NCBI RefSeq assembly: GCF_003473545.1
Contig: NZ_QUCM01000003.1
Coordinates: 63,472 to 127,471, forward strand
Source: Clostridium sp. AM22-11AC
Lineage (GTDB): Bacteria > Bacillota > Clostridia > Lachnospirales > Lachnospiraceae
DNA: 64,000 nt
Direction of reading: 5' to 3'
Position 1 is the first letter of the stretch; the number at the start of each line of letters is the position of its first letter. The notes below the pieces were generated by a model that saw only the letters and a list, made by a program, of their open reading frames with translations, ran no database searches and was not told the DNA's origin. Shown one piece after another: positions 51,312-61,674 of this stretch. The position numbers were made by a program, and so were the translations under genes.

Positions 51312-52442
51312 TTATTTTAACTTGTCAAGGATTTCCTGTGCGTTTGCGTTAGTAACCTTGATGTAGTCTACAGGGATCTTTGCATCAACTTCTTCGCCGC
51401 TGATGAACTGAACAGCTGCGTCTGCTGCTGCCTTAGCCTGTGAGAAGTGATCGTTAAATACAGTACCGGTCTGCTTGCCATCGATAACGTTCTGAACTGC
51501 CTCGGTCAGAGCATCTACACCTACTAAGTAAATATCTTCATTTACCTTACGTCCAGCTGCTTCGATTGCCTGTAAAGCGCCCAGTGCCATTGCGTCGTTG
51601 TTGCAGAAGATAACTTCGATCTTGTCGCCGTACTGGTTTAAAGCATCCTGTGCGATCTGCTGAGCCTTAGCCTGATCCCAGTCACCACGCTGCTTTAACA
51701 GTTCTTCTACTTCTACGCCAGCGTCTGTTAATGCCTTAACGGAGAATTCAGTTCTGTACTGGGCATCTACGTTCTCAGGGTCGCCCTGGATCATGATGTA
51801 GGAAACTTTTCCATCACCATTGATATCGCCCTTGGTCTCTGTCTCTAAGATCTCTTCGCCCTGATAGGTACCGGACTGTCTTGCATCACAGCCTACATAA
51901 GTAGCGTTGATCTTTTCGTCAACCCATCTCTGCTCTTCTGCCTCATCTGGCTCACGGTTGATGTAAACAACAGGAATTCCTGCTTCTTTACACATATCTG
52001 TGATCTCCGGTGCGGAAGAAGCCTGTACCAGGTTCAGGATCAGAACATCATACTTCTGGGTAATGAAGTTGTTGATCTGGTTGGTCTGCTCTGCCTGATC
52101 GCCCTTACCATCCTGGATAACTACGTTCTCTGGCTTAAATCCTAAATCTTCGGTCAGATAACGCTGCAGTTCCTGTCTGTACAGAGTCATAAAGTTATCA
52201 TCGAATTTATAAATGCTGATGCCCACTTTCTTATCAGCAACATCTGCTGTTCCAGCTGCATTTGCTGCAGTCTCTGCTGCTTCCTTAGCTGCCTCTGTAG
52301 CTGCTTCGCTTGCTGCTGCAGTTTCCTTAGCTGCTTCAGTAGGAGCTGCTGTTGTAGCGGTGTTTCCGCCGCCGCAGGCTGCCAGTGAAAGTGCCATTGC
52401 GGATGCCATAGCTGCTGCTGTAACTTTCTTAACTAATCTCAT
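51312..52442 (-). CDS. mglB: Galactose-binding lipoprotein of the mgl transporter
   Basis: 376 aa. Signal peptide with lipobox LSLAAC, Cys23 lipidated, then a low-complexity Ala/Thr/Glu linker to about residue 68. The sugar-binding domain starts VGISIYKFDDNF. The calcium loop DINGDGKVSYIM resembles the MglB EF-hand-like site. It captures galactose or glucose-type sugars for MglAC. The low-complexity linker is probably a flexible spacer in the cell wall. Confidence 0.93.
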   Translation of the reverse strand: MRLVKKVTAAAMASAMALSLAACGGGNTATTAAPTEAAKETAAASEAATEAAKEAAETAANAAGTADVADKKVGISIYKFDDNFMTLYRQELQRYLTEDLGFKPENVVIQDGKGDQAEQTNQINNFITQKYDVLILNLVQASSAPEITDMCKEAGIPVVYINREPDEAEEQRWVDEKINATYVGCDARQSGTYQGEEILETETKGDINGDGKVSYIMIQGDPENVDAQYRTEFSVKALTDAGVEVEELLKQRGDWDQAKAQQIAQDALNQYGDKIEVIFCNNDAMALGALQAIEAAGRKVNEDIYLVGVDALTEAVQNVIDGKQTGTVFNDHFSQAKAAADAAVQFISGEEVDAKIPVDYIKVTNANAQEILDKLK

Positions 52443-52515
52443 AATTGTAATCCTCCCTATACATATGATTTTGTTTTTTTATCGCTTTTGGTGTTTTTTC
52501 CTTAACGACAAGCAC

Positions 52516-52521
52516 ATTATA
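52516..52521 (-). promoter_or_regulatory. -10 box of the mgl operon
   Basis: TATAAT on the minus strand about 75 nt before mglB, with no good -35 box, which suits activation by the AraC-type regulator at 56479-58116. Inferred. Confidence 0.4.
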
Positions 52522-52617
52522 AATCTGCGTTGTGCATTTTTCTATAAGATTTTTTAAGGAGTATTATGAAATTTCTTTGATTTTACATTATTGCTGAAAA
52601 AAATTATTATTTTTATG

Positions 52618-53676
52618 TCATTTATTGTCAGTTCCTGCAATATCCGCCTGGGTCAGTCCTTTCTGGCTGCACCAGAAATATTTTCCGTTTTCCAGTTTTA
52701 TGCTCTCATCAATGGGAAGTCCCCGGCTTAAAGAGGCTGCGATCCCGAAAATAGCGTTTGCATAGCCTTCTTTATCCGCTTCTACAGTTCCAAAAAGCTT
52801 TCCTGCCTTCAGTGCTTCCACACCGGGAGGCGTTGCATCGATACCTGCTAATTTGATCGTTCCGGGAAGGATCCCCGCCCGCTCAATAGCATCGATCGCG
52901 CCTAAGGCCATATCATCATTATTGCAGATGACCAGTTCGATCTGGTCCGGATAGTCGGTAAGCCACTGTTCCATCATGGCAGATGCCTGGCTGCGTTCCC
53001 AGCTGGCAATGCCGCCTGTGATTTTTTCCAGAGGAACTCCCCCGTCTTTTAATGTCTGGATAGACCATTCTGTACGGATCAGGGAGTCCTGGTGATTGCT
53101 TTCCCCTTCTAAAAGTACATAGCTGACGGTTCCATCCCCGTTCCGGTCCAGGCTTGCAGGATCCTTCCTGTAGGCATCTACCAGGATCTTTCCTTCCAGA
53201 ACAGCAGACTCTTTTGCGTCTGCCCCTACATAATAAAGCTTCTCCCACCGGTTCATATCCTCTTCCACTGGTTCCCTGTTAAAAAAGATCACAGGCACAT
53301 CTGCTGCCATGGCTTTATCAATGACAACAGAAGCTGCAAAGCGATCTACGATATTCACACACAAGGCATTGCATCCTAACTCCAGCAGCCGGTCCACCTG
53401 GTTGTTCTGGGTATTCTGGTTGCTTTTTGCATCCAAAATATCCAGGGTCACTTTGATCCCCTCTGTCCGTTCATATTCTTTCGCCTTTTCTTCGATATAA
53501 GAACGCAGGGTGCTGATAAAGGTATCATCCCCCCTGTAAAGAAGAAGTCCCACACGTATTTCCTTGGACGCCGCCTCTTTTTTTGCTCCGTTTCCTGCCA
53601 GGATAAACACCGCGATAATTACGATGATCGCAAACATACCAAAAAGCATTACTCCGGTTCCTTTTGTTTTCTTCAT
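52618..53676 (-). CDS. Second galactose-type binding protein, membrane-anchored
   Basis: 352 aa, paralogue of mglB. A membrane helix at residues 9-28 (VMLFGMFAIIVIIAVFILAG) and no lipobox, so it is anchored rather than lipidated. The sugar domain starts IRVGLLLYRGDDTFI; the calcium loop is DRNGDGTVSYV. It follows the third binding protein by 12 nt and is part of the sensor operon, not the mgl operon, so it may present sugar to the YesM-type kinase. Confidence 0.88.
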   Translation of the reverse strand: MKKTKGTGVMLFGMFAIIVIIAVFILAGNGAKKEAASKEIRVGLLLYRGDDTFISTLRSYIEEKAKEYERTEGIKVTLDILDAKSNQNTQNNQVDRLLELGCNALCVNIVDRFAASVVIDKAMAADVPVIFFNREPVEEDMNRWEKLYYVGADAKESAVLEGKILVDAYRKDPASLDRNGDGTVSYVLLEGESNHQDSLIRTEWSIQTLKDGGVPLEKITGGIASWERSQASAMMEQWLTDYPDQIELVICNNDDMALGAIDAIERAGILPGTIKLAGIDATPPGVEALKAGKLFGTVEADKEGYANAIFGIAASLSRGLPIDESIKLENGKYFWCSQKGLTQADIAGTDNK

Positions 53677-53688
53677 CCTTTTTACCCC

Positions 53689-54660
53689 CTATTCCATTGG
53701 ATAGAGCATTTTCTCATATGCGCCGGAAGCCAGTTCCTGCTGATCCAGATAGACCGGATCCAACAAAGTTTCCTGTTTCTGCCTGCTTCCGTGAATGGCT
53801 TCCACTGCTTTTTTTATGCTTAAATATCCCTGGCTGAACTGGTCATAGGTCACAAGTCCGTCAATAATACCCTGATCCAGGAGATTTAAGATCCCCGTAG
53901 TAGAACCAATGCCATAAAGGGCAGATACATGATCCCTGTAAACAGAGCTTTCATTTAAGATAGAAGCTGTCCGGTCCAAAGACTGCACATCCAGAGCCAC
54001 CACTTCTACCGGACCGGTCCCCGGATAGACTGTATTTTCGATCACCTTGCGAAAAGCCTTTCCTTCTTTATCTACATATAACTCATAAGAGATCCCCTGG
54101 TCATTTAAAACAGAGCAGACCCCTTCGTAGGCGTCCTGTACGCCGTTATAAGCCATTCCCTGGGCAAACAAACACACTTTTTCACCTGGAAGGTTCTTTT
54201 CTGCTGCTTTTTCTCCCAATATTCTTCCGGCTTCAAAATAATCAATGAGAATAGAGTCTGTCACAAAATCACTGGGGGAAGACGCGCTTACAAAAATCAC
54301 CGGGCATCCTGGATTTAAACTTTCTAACGCCATAACCGCCGCCTTTTCCTCTGCCGGTTCGATCACCACAGCACCTGCCCCGTCCCGGATCTCCCTGGTG
54401 GTCAGTTCCACCTGCTGATCCTGATCTTTTCGGTCATAAAGAGTGATCAACCTTACATCACTTCGCAGATCTGTAGCTGCCTTTTCCATTCCTTTTCTGA
54501 AATTCTGATAATAATCGTCCGTGTCTTCGCTTAAGATTACAGAAATGGAGTCGATCTGTACAGCCCGCTCTTTTATGATCAGATCTGTAGAAGACATCAG
54601 AAACAGAAGGACCAGAAACACAGCCCCTGCGCATAAAAGCATTTTTTCTCTTCTAGGCAT
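53689..54660 (-). CDS. Third sugar-binding-domain protein, membrane-anchored
   Basis: 323 aa from the ATG at 54660, which has AAGGAGGAG ahead; the start overlaps the kinase stop by eight bases. An N-terminal membrane helix (MLLCAGAVFLVLLFLM), then a ribose/galactose-binding fold (SISVILSEDTDDYYQNF, GAVVIEPAEEKA, CPVIFVSASSPSDF). No calcium loop. Encoded between the kinase and the second binding protein, it is a probable sensory partner of the kinase. Confidence 0.85.
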   Translation of the reverse strand: MPRREKMLLCAGAVFLVLLFLMSSTDLIIKERAVQIDSISVILSEDTDDYYQNFRKGMEKAATDLRSDVRLITLYDRKDQDQQVELTTREIRDGAGAVVIEPAEEKAAVMALESLNPGCPVIFVSASSPSDFVTDSILIDYFEAGRILGEKAAEKNLPGEKVCLFAQGMAYNGVQDAYEGVCSVLNDQGISYELYVDKEGKAFRKVIENTVYPGTGPVEVVALDVQSLDRTASILNESSVYRDHVSALYGIGSTTGILNLLDQGIIDGLVTYDQFSQGYLSIKKAVEAIHGSRQKQETLLDPVYLDQQELASGAYEKMLYPME

Positions 54661-56479
54661 GTTTCTCCTCCTTCTTTGCATTTTGCTCTTTTAATGCTTC
54701 TTCTTTTGCTATTTCTTCATATGAAACAGCCGGCAGATGCATCAGCACTGTCGTTCCTTCATCCGGTTCTGAATTTATGGAAAGACCATAGTCTTTTCCA
54801 AAATACAGATGGATCCTCTCATTTACGTTCTTTACGCCAATGCCGGAACCCCGCCTGGAAGGGACATGGCTGGTATCTGTAAACAGACGCTCTACCTGTT
54901 CTTCGGTCATGCCAAGTCCATTGTCCTCTACGCTTAAATACAGATCGTTGTTCTCTTTCCATGCCCGTATTTTGATCTCGCCGTCACCATCCATAAATTC
55001 CATTCCATGATAAATGGCATTTTCCACCATAGGCTGTAAAATAAGCTTCAGACTGGCAAGTCCTAATACCTCGTCCTCTGCCTCAATAGAATAAGAGAAT
55101 TTATTTTTATAGCGCATATGCTGGATCATCAGGTAGTTTCGCACATGCTCCAATTCGTCCCGCACCGGGATAATACTTTTTCCCTTACTTAAACTGATGC
55201 GGAAGAAACGTGCCAGCGCCGTTACTGCTTTCACCGCCTCTGACTGCTTTTCATTTTCGATCATCCATACGATGATATCCAGTGTATTGTAGAGGAAATG
55301 GGGATTGATCTGGGACTGTAACGTATCAAACTCGCTTTTTCGCTTGGACTCATGTTCTGCCACAATATCATCCATAAGACGTTTGATCTGCCTTGCCATG
55401 TTCTGGATGGATTTTCCCAAATGCTGGATCTCGTAGGATCCACCTGTATAAACTTCTGTTTCCAGATTTCCTTCCTCGATCTGATTGACAGATTTTTCCA
55501 GTTCCTTAATGGGGTCTGTAATACGGGAAGAAATATAGGAGTTGATGATGGTCAGAATAAACAACACCAGTGCAATAATAAACACGATCAAAATACGTGT
55601 CTTAATAGCGTTTAAAGATACTGTGTCAAGAGGCATGACACCTACGATCTTCCAGCCTGTATAACCTACTGTTTTTATAGATACTACCCGGGTCTGTCCC
55701 TGCCATTGCTCCTGATAATTTCCATCCCTTAAAATGGCTGTGTTATCATTATTTTCCATTGCAAGGCCGGAGCTGATCAGCTGGCCGTTCGGGTGATAGA
55801 TCAGGTCCCCGTTGCTGTCTGTAAGATAAACATAGCCTCCTTTTGCCAGGTTCATTCCGTCAAACAGCTGTTCCAGACTGTTATAGCGCAGATCAATGAG
55901 CAAAACGCCCTGATCTGTATAAGGACCGTCTGTGATCTCTACTGCTCTTGCCACAGATACCACCCAACGATACTGGCTGTCTCCTGTATCAAAAATATGC
56001 TGTACATGAGGCATGGAAAAATGAAGATTTTCTGTTTTTTCCAATGCCGCCGTAAACCAGTCCTGATCTGCCACCTGGGCATTGTTTTTTAATCTTGCTG
56101 CAGGAACAGACTCAAGCAGTTCTCCTTCTTTGGAAAACAGGGCGATATTTTCTACATTGTCTTTATTATTATCATAAAGAAGGGTGATCTCCCCGTTAAT
56201 AGAACCATCTGAGAGATCGGCATTTTTGATCACGCCGTAATACAGGGAGTCTGAAAGTTTCATTACCAGACGCAGGTAGGAGTCCATGGTCCGGCCTAAC
56301 TGATTGATAAGAATGTGATTTTCCTCCTGAAGGGCAGAGGACATCTGCCCTGACAGCCGTCCATAAAGGGACACTCCGATAAAAACGCTGGCTGCCAGAG
56401 CAGTAATGGTGAAATACATAAAGATAATAGAACGGATACTGGCATTTTGAAGCCGGTGTTTTCGCTGTTTCAAAAACAT
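54653..56479 (-). CDS. Sensor histidine kinase, YesM type
   Basis: 608 aa. A first membrane helix at about residues 15-40, an extracellular dCache-like region (to about 290), second helix (ILIVFIIALVLFILTIINSY), HAMP, His_kinase domain with QINPHFLYNTLDII carrying the phospho-histidine, and HATPase (EDNGLGMTEEQVERL; GSGIGVKNVNERI). It phosphorylates the regulator encoded just upstream; the stop of that gene and this ATG share one base (TAATG). Confidence 0.93.
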   Translation of the reverse strand: MFLKQRKHRLQNASIRSIIFMYFTITALAASVFIGVSLYGRLSGQMSSALQEENHILINQLGRTMDSYLRLVMKLSDSLYYGVIKNADLSDGSINGEITLLYDNNKDNVENIALFSKEGELLESVPAARLKNNAQVADQDWFTAALEKTENLHFSMPHVQHIFDTGDSQYRWVVSVARAVEITDGPYTDQGVLLIDLRYNSLEQLFDGMNLAKGGYVYLTDSNGDLIYHPNGQLISSGLAMENNDNTAILRDGNYQEQWQGQTRVVSIKTVGYTGWKIVGVMPLDTVSLNAIKTRILIVFIIALVLFILTIINSYISSRITDPIKELEKSVNQIEEGNLETEVYTGGSYEIQHLGKSIQNMARQIKRLMDDIVAEHESKRKSEFDTLQSQINPHFLYNTLDIIVWMIENEKQSEAVKAVTALARFFRISLSKGKSIIPVRDELEHVRNYLMIQHMRYKNKFSYSIEAEDEVLGLASLKLILQPMVENAIYHGMEFMDGDGEIKIRAWKENNDLYLSVEDNGLGMTEEQVERLFTDTSHVPSRRGSGIGVKNVNERIHLYFGKDYGLSINSEPDEGTTVLMHLPAVSYEEIAKEEALKEQNAKKEEKHA

Positions 56480-58116
56480 TATTTTGCTCCTCTGAATTTT
56501 GTAGGTGAGATACCAAAACGTTTCTTAAACACGTAGCTGAAATAATTCTGCTCCTGATATCCTACTTTTGCCGCGATCACATAGGTCTTGTCATCCGTTT
56601 TATTTAAAAGCTCCACAGCTTTGTCTAACCGCACTTCCGTCAGATAAGCCACATAGGTCTTTCCTGTTTCTTTCTTAAACATGGTGGAGAAATAAGCCGG
56701 GCTCATATGCAGGTGACGGCAGATCTTCTCCACAGACAGATCCGCATCCTGATAATTGTCCATAATATACTGTCTGGCTTCCTGGATCACCTGTTTTGTG
56801 GTGTTATCACGCTCTGTATTTACAGACTGGTTTACTGCTGTGGCCGCCTGGAGAAGCCATTTTACAAAATCTTCCTTTTTCTGGGTGCTGGAGATCAGGA
56901 CAAAGGCCTCATTTAAGTCAGACTCTCCCTGGAAAATGGTCTCCATATCCAGATCATACATCTGCACCAGCTGGATCATACAGTTTAACACACTTAACAT
57001 ATAGGTCTGGCACTGACGCTGATGGACTTTTGCATCACTGATCTTGTCGGCAATTTTATGTACCACTTCTTCGATCTTTTCCTGAGGGCCGAATTTTACA
57101 GCACCTACCAGTTCTGCCTCGTCTTTGCTGTCAAACTGCAGTTTTCCCCTGCTTACCGGCTCCACATCGTTAATGTAAATGGTATTTCCGGCTCCTACGA
57201 TGGCCTTATAGCCTAAGGCATTTACCGCATCTTTATAAGACTCACAGATCATTCCCAAGTCCTGGGTGCTGTGACCGATACCAATAGTGATGGGCACTGC
57301 AAGGATCTTTCTGGTTTCTTTGCAGATATCACTTAATACAGCAGTCAGACCGGTCTGGGTATTTTCCTCATCAATCGCTGCGATCACACCGATCTGGGCA
57401 TCGCTGCTGCCAGTAGAATTAAAAGTTGAAAAACGGCAGTATTTTCCAAGCTTTTCCTCTAAGATCTGCATAACAGAAATAGGGATCAGGTCCTGTTCAC
57501 GGTGGATCGCCAGTTCCCCTTCGCCCTCTTCTTCCGGCCGGTCAATGCCTACCGCTGCTGCGATCCATTTCTGTGCACCTGAAAGAGGAATGCCGTATTC
57601 TTTTAAACGTGTTTCAACGGTCTCAGAAGCAACCGGGGCATTTACCAGCTCATTTAAAAACTGTTCACGAAGGATCGGCAGGCTTTTAATATAATTTTCC
57701 CGCAGCAGGTTTACATTTCGCTTCTGCTCGATCTCCTGGTCCAGATTTGCCTTGATCTTCTGTAAAATGGCAGTCAGCTCTTCTACGTTTACCGGCTTTA
57801 ATATGTACTCAGTTACATTTAATTTAATAGCCTGCTTCGCATACTCAAAGTCATCGTAACCAGAGAAAATAACGATCTTCATAGACGGGTATTTCTGGCG
57901 CACACGCTCTGCCAGTGTCAGTCCGTCCATATAAGGCATGCGAATGTCGGTTAAGATCAGGTCAGGCTCTAAAGCTTCAATCTTTTCTAAGGCATCTTCC
58001 CCGTTTTCCGCATCCCCTGCTACTAAAAATCCATTTTCCTCCCATTTGATCTTGCGGATAATGCTCTTTCTTACCTCTTCCTCATCATCTACAAGGATAA
58101 TACGATATAGTTTCAT
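56479..58116 (-). CDS. Response regulator with AraC-type DNA-binding domain, YesN type
   Basis: 545 aa. Receiver domain 1-120 with acidic pocket VDDEEE and phospho-acceptor Asp57 (LILTDIRMPYMDG). A 300-residue middle region. AraC helix-turn-helix pair at the C-terminus (SVEKICRHLHMSPAYFSTMF; VGYQEQNYFSYVFKKRFG). Likely activates the mgl operon in response to sugar. It starts only 16 nt after the cobalamin gene cbiP-cbiC, so it can be read from the cobalamin transcript. Confidence 0.93.
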   Translation of the reverse strand: MKLYRIILVDDEEEVRKSIIRKIKWEENGFLVAGDAENGEDALEKIEALEPDLILTDIRMPYMDGLTLAERVRQKYPSMKIVIFSGYDDFEYAKQAIKLNVTEYILKPVNVEELTAILQKIKANLDQEIEQKRNVNLLRENYIKSLPILREQFLNELVNAPVASETVETRLKEYGIPLSGAQKWIAAAVGIDRPEEEGEGELAIHREQDLIPISVMQILEEKLGKYCRFSTFNSTGSSDAQIGVIAAIDEENTQTGLTAVLSDICKETRKILAVPITIGIGHSTQDLGMICESYKDAVNALGYKAIVGAGNTIYINDVEPVSRGKLQFDSKDEAELVGAVKFGPQEKIEEVVHKIADKISDAKVHQRQCQTYMLSVLNCMIQLVQMYDLDMETIFQGESDLNEAFVLISSTQKKEDFVKWLLQAATAVNQSVNTERDNTTKQVIQEARQYIMDNYQDADLSVEKICRHLHMSPAYFSTMFKKETGKTYVAYLTEVRLDKAVELLNKTDDKTYVIAAKVGYQEQNYFSYVFKKRFGISPTKFRGAK

Positions 58117-58132
58117 GTATTTTGTCCCCTTT

Positions 58133-60307
58133 TTATTTTATCCCATATAGCAAAGCGTTGCAGATTGCCGCTGCTACGTTGCTTCCACCTTTTCTTCCTT
58201 CTGCCACGATGTAAGGCGTGTCTTTCAATGAAAGGATCAGTTCTTTGGACTGGATCACATTCACAAAGCCTACCGGCGCACCGATGATCAGGGCCGGTTT
58301 TATTTTTCTCTCCTGGATCAGCTCATACAGGCGGATCAGAGCCGTTGGGGCATTTCCAATGGCAAAGATACAGGGTCTTGTTCCGTCTCCAAACAGATTG
58401 GCTGCCTTATCCATACTTGCAACCGCTCTTGTGCTGCCGTTTTTCTTTGCCTCTGCTGCCACATCTTCATCTGCCATAAAGCATAAAGCTTCTCCTCCGT
58501 AGCTTTCCAGCCGCTTTTTATTTACGCCGGACCAGCCCATTTTCGTATCAGTAATGATCACTGCTCCCTTTTTAATGGCTTCTCTTGCCTTTTCTACAAC
58601 ATTTTCGGAAAATTTCAGATGATCTGCATAATCAAAATCCGCTGTTGTGTGGATAGCACGCATGATCACCGGTGCCAGTTCCGGTTCCAGTTCCTTTCCC
58701 ATAGCCTTTAATTCTTCCCCGATGATCTCAAAGCTTCTGTGTTCTATGTCTGCCGGAAGCACCTGTTCTATATGCACCTTCTCTTCCAGCCCCATGATCT
58801 CATATATCTTTTCCATATCCAGACTCTCCCGCAGTATTTCTGCCAGTTTATCATACTGTTCTTCCTTATATGCTATGTAATCCATCTGCCCTGCCATTTC
58901 CAGGGTAATGCCCTTTCTGGCTGCCAGGGCAGTTGCTATGGTCTCGCAGATGCCGGGGGCATCAAATACGCCATGGACATAGGAACCATACAGGTTTTTC
59001 CGGTTCCAGCCACAGGGGATACCCCTGGCTTCTCTGCCATTTGCACTTTCTCCTGCATTTAACAGGCACAGTGGCTGTTCTTTTTCCCGGCTCTTTGTAC
59101 GGCCCATATGGATCTCATAACCAGTTAATCTCTTTCCGGAAAGTTCCCTGAAACAGCCGTAAAGTTCCCCGAATCGGCCTTCTGTCTGGGTGCGTACTTT
59201 TTCTTCTTCAAATTCAGTTTCTACAGGAAAAAGACCCATTCCACGGATCTTTCCTTTGTGGGATGACTCAATGGCAAGTTCGTCCACCAGCCATTCTCCC
59301 ATCATCTGGAAACCGCCGCAAATTCCCCATACAGGAACCTGGCGGGCTGCCAGCTTAAGGATCGCTGCTTCCAGGCCGATCTGGCGCATCCACAATAAAT
59401 CATCAATGGTATTTTTCGTTCCCGGAAGGATCACCATGTCTGGCGTTTTTAATTCAGAAGGCTTTGAGACATAACGGATGGAGACCTCATCCATACGCTC
59501 AAATACATCCATATCTGTAAAGTTGGAAATTTTTGGAAAACGGATCACCGCAATGTCGATGCAGCCCTTCTGTCTTGTATTTCCCAGTTTGCTGCTTAAG
59601 CTGTCCTCATCTTCGATATCTACATTCATATAGGGGACAACGCCTGCCACCGGTATCTTACAAAGATCTTCTAACTGGCGAAGTCCCGGCTCCAGGATCG
59701 ACTTATCTCCCCGGAATTTATTAATAATAAGCCCTTTTATGCGGTTCCGCTCTTCAGGCTCTAAAAGTTCTACTGTGCCGTAAAGCTGGGCGAACACACC
59801 GCCCCGGTCAATATCCCCGGCAAGGAGCACCGGCGCATCTACCATGGCAGCCAGTCCCATGTTTACAATGTCATCGGATTTTAAGTTGATCTCTGCCGGA
59901 CTTCCTGCGCCTTCAATGACGATCACGTCATAGGCTTCGTCCAGACGTTTGTATGCTTCCATGATCTGTGGGATCAGCTGCTTTTTGTAGGCAAAATAGT
60001 CTTTTGCCCGCATATTTCCGATGGAAACACCGTTTACGATCACCTGGGAACCCACATCGGTAGTGGGTTTGAGCAAAATAGGGTTCATATCCGCAGAAGG
60101 CTTTACTCCTGCCGCCTCTGCCTGGACCACCTGTGCCCGGCCCATTTCCAGGCCGTCTTCTGTAATAAAGGAGTTAAGAGCCATGTTCTGGGATTTAAAA
60201 GGCGCTGTTTTATAGCCGTCCTGGGCGAAAATGCGGCACAGGCCCGCTGCGATCAGACTTTTTCCTGCATTGGACATGGTTCCCTGTATCATAATGGATC
60301 TTGCCAT
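58133..60307 (-). CDS. Cobyric acid synthase fused to precorrin-8X methylmutase (CbiP-CbiC)
   Basis: 724 aa from the ATG at 60307 with GGAGG ahead; the frame is open 29 codons further. Residues 1-500 are CbiP: P-loop-like [44 protein letters not shown], glutaminase cysteine in [11 protein letters not shown] and YVHGVFD. Residues 515-724 are CbiC/Cob[19 protein letters not shown] and [21 protein letters not shown]. CbiP amidates four side chains of adenosylcobyrinate a,c-diamide; CbiC isomerises precorrin-8. The fused form is unusual since the two steps are not adjacent. Confidence 0.93.
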   Translation of the reverse strand: MARSIMIQGTMSNAGKSLIAAGLCRIFAQDGYKTAPFKSQNMALNSFITEDGLEMGRAQVVQAEAAGVKPSADMNPILLKPTTDVGSQVIVNGVSIGNMRAKDYFAYKKQLIPQIMEAYKRLDEAYDVIVIEGAGSPAEINLKSDDIVNMGLAAMVDAPVLLAGDIDRGGVFAQLYGTVELLEPEERNRIKGLIINKFRGDKSILEPGLRQLEDLCKIPVAGVVPYMNVDIEDEDSLSSKLGNTRQKGCIDIAVIRFPKISNFTDMDVFERMDEVSIRYVSKPSELKTPDMVILPGTKNTIDDLLWMRQIGLEAAILKLAARQVPVWGICGGFQMMGEWLVDELAIESSHKGKIRGMGLFPVETEFEEEKVRTQTEGRFGELYGCFRELSGKRLTGYEIHMGRTKSREKEQPLCLLNAGESANGREARGIPCGWNRKNLYGSYVHGVFDAPGICETIATALAARKGITLEMAGQMDYIAYKEEQYDKLAEILRESLDMEKIYEIMGLEEKVHIEQVLPADIEHRSFEIIGEELKAMGKELEPELAPVIMRAIHTTADFDYADHLKFSENVVEKAREAIKKGAVIITDTKMGWSGVNKKRLESYGGEALCFMADEDVAAEAKKNGSTRAVASMDKAANLFGDGTRPCIFAIGNAPTALIRLYELIQERKIKPALIIGAPVGFVNVIQSKELILSLKDTPYIVAEGRKGGSNVAAAICNALLYGIK

Positions 60308-60311
60308 GGTT

Positions 60312-61556
60312 TTATTCCTCCTTTTCAGGTCTGTGGGGTGCTTGTGTTGGATTGGCATCCGTATATACGGTATCTGTATGTTTTGTATCTGCACATTTTA
60401 TATCTGTACGTTTGGTGACTGTACATTGGGAAAGTTTGTGTAAGAACTCTCTGTTTTCTTCTTCTGTTTTTACGCAGATGCGGTAGCAGGATGCGTCCAG
60501 GCCCGGATAATTGGAGCAGCTGCGGATGAGGACGCCCTGTTTTAGCATGCGGTCGTACAGGCTGTCTGTTGCTCCTTCCAGAGTCTTTTCCATAAAGAAA
60601 ATATAATTGGCCTGGGACGGATAGACGATATAGCCCAGTTCTGTTAATGCCGCCTCCATTTTTTCTCTCTGCTCATGGATCAGTTTTCTGGTTTTTAATA
60701 CATATTCTGTCTCTTTTAAGGCTGCAATGCCTGCTCTCTGGGCCAGTCCTGACACAGACCAGGGCTGTCTTACCTGACAGATCTTTGTTAAAACATCTTC
60801 GTTACTGCATAAAGCGTAACCTAAACGCAGGCCTGCCATGGCATAGATCTTGGTAAATGCCTTTAAAACAAAGACATGGGAGAGCTTCTCTAAAAACGGA
60901 ATAATGCTGTAAGCTTCCGGTTCATCTAAAAACTCTTCAAAACACTCATCCACAACCAGAAAGGTATTTGTTTTTTCGCAGGTTTCAGCCAGTTTTAAGA
61001 CCTGCTCTTTTTTTACGGTAATGCCGGTTGGGTTGTTGGGGTTGCACAGGAATAAAATGTCGTAGCCGTTGTTGGCTTCTGATGTAGATTTCTGTTGGTC
61101 AGAACAACCGACTGCGGTAGTATTATAAGTGGCATTAGCCCGTTCCAGCGTTTTACACAGTTCCTCCACATCCAGACGATAGCCATTTTCCTCTTTGAGA
61201 TAAAAAAGATCAATATCACAGTCCACTGCCTTCAATGCCTGCTCATATTCCAGGAAAGAAGGAGCTAAAAGCAGTGCTTTTTTCGGCTTTAAGGCAAATG
61301 CAAGTCCAAAGATCAGATCCGCTGCCCCATCACCGCAGAGGATCCAGTCCTGAGTCACCTTATGGTAGTCAGCTAATGCCTTTACCAGATCCCTGCACTG
61401 GCTGTCCGGGTAAACGCAGCAGACTGGCTCTTCTATACAACGGGCCAGCTCTTCTTTTACTCCCTGAGGCAGTCCTAAAGGATTGATATTGGCGGAATAG
61501 TCTATAGAAACTTTATTGCTGTAAATGTCACCGCCGTGTTGATATTTGGTATGCAT
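60312..61556 (-). CDS. cobD: Threonine-phosphate decarboxylase CobD (PLP-dependent)
   Basis: 414 aa aminotransferase-fold enzyme making (R)-1-aminopropan-2-ol phosphate for the cobalamin linker. The opening [30 protein letters not shown] and the PLP lysine in [18 protein letters not shown] are visible. The C-terminal 35 residues are an unusual Thr/Asp-rich tail ([20 protein letters not shown]) encoded by short degenerate DNA repeats. Gap of 4 nt to cbiP-cbiC. Not to be confused with CbiB, which some call CobD. Confidence 0.92.
   Translation of the reverse strand: MHTKYQHGGDIYSNKVSIDYSANINPLGLPQGVKEELARCIEEPVCCVYPDSQCRDLVKALADYHKVTQDWILCGDGAADLIFGLAFALKPKKALLLAPSFLEYEQALKAVDCDIDLFYLKEENGYRLDVEELCKTLERANATYNTTAVGCSDQQKSTSEANNGYDILFLCNPNNPTGITVKKEQVLKLAETCEKTNTFLVVDECFEEFLDEPEAYSIIPFLEKLSHVFVLKAFTKIYAMAGLRLGYALCSNEDVLTKICQVRQPWSVSGLAQRAGIAALKETEYVLKTRKLIHEQREKMEAALTELGYIVYPSQANYIFFMEKTLEGATDSLYDRMLKQGVLIRSCSNYPGLDASCYRICVKTEEENREFLHKLSQCTVTKRTDIKCADTKHTDTVYTDANPTQAPHRPEKEE
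60350..60430. repeat. Degenerate short tandem repeat at the cobD 3' end
   Basis: Near-repeats of a TATCTGTATGTTTTG-type unit on the plus strand (GTATCTGTATGTTTTGTATC, ATATCTGTACGTTTGG, GACTGTACATTGGG). It encodes the Thr/Asp-rich tail, and similar repeats recur after cobD at 61637-61660. It could vary in length by slippage. Confidence 0.5.
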
Positions 61557-61674
61557 ATGAATTCCTTCTTTCCAAAATGAATATCTATACTCTGTTCATC
61601 TCCCAGCCCGGCTGGGGATGATCTTGAACCAGTTATTTGAATATCTGTATTTGTATTTCCGTGATTATCACCTA

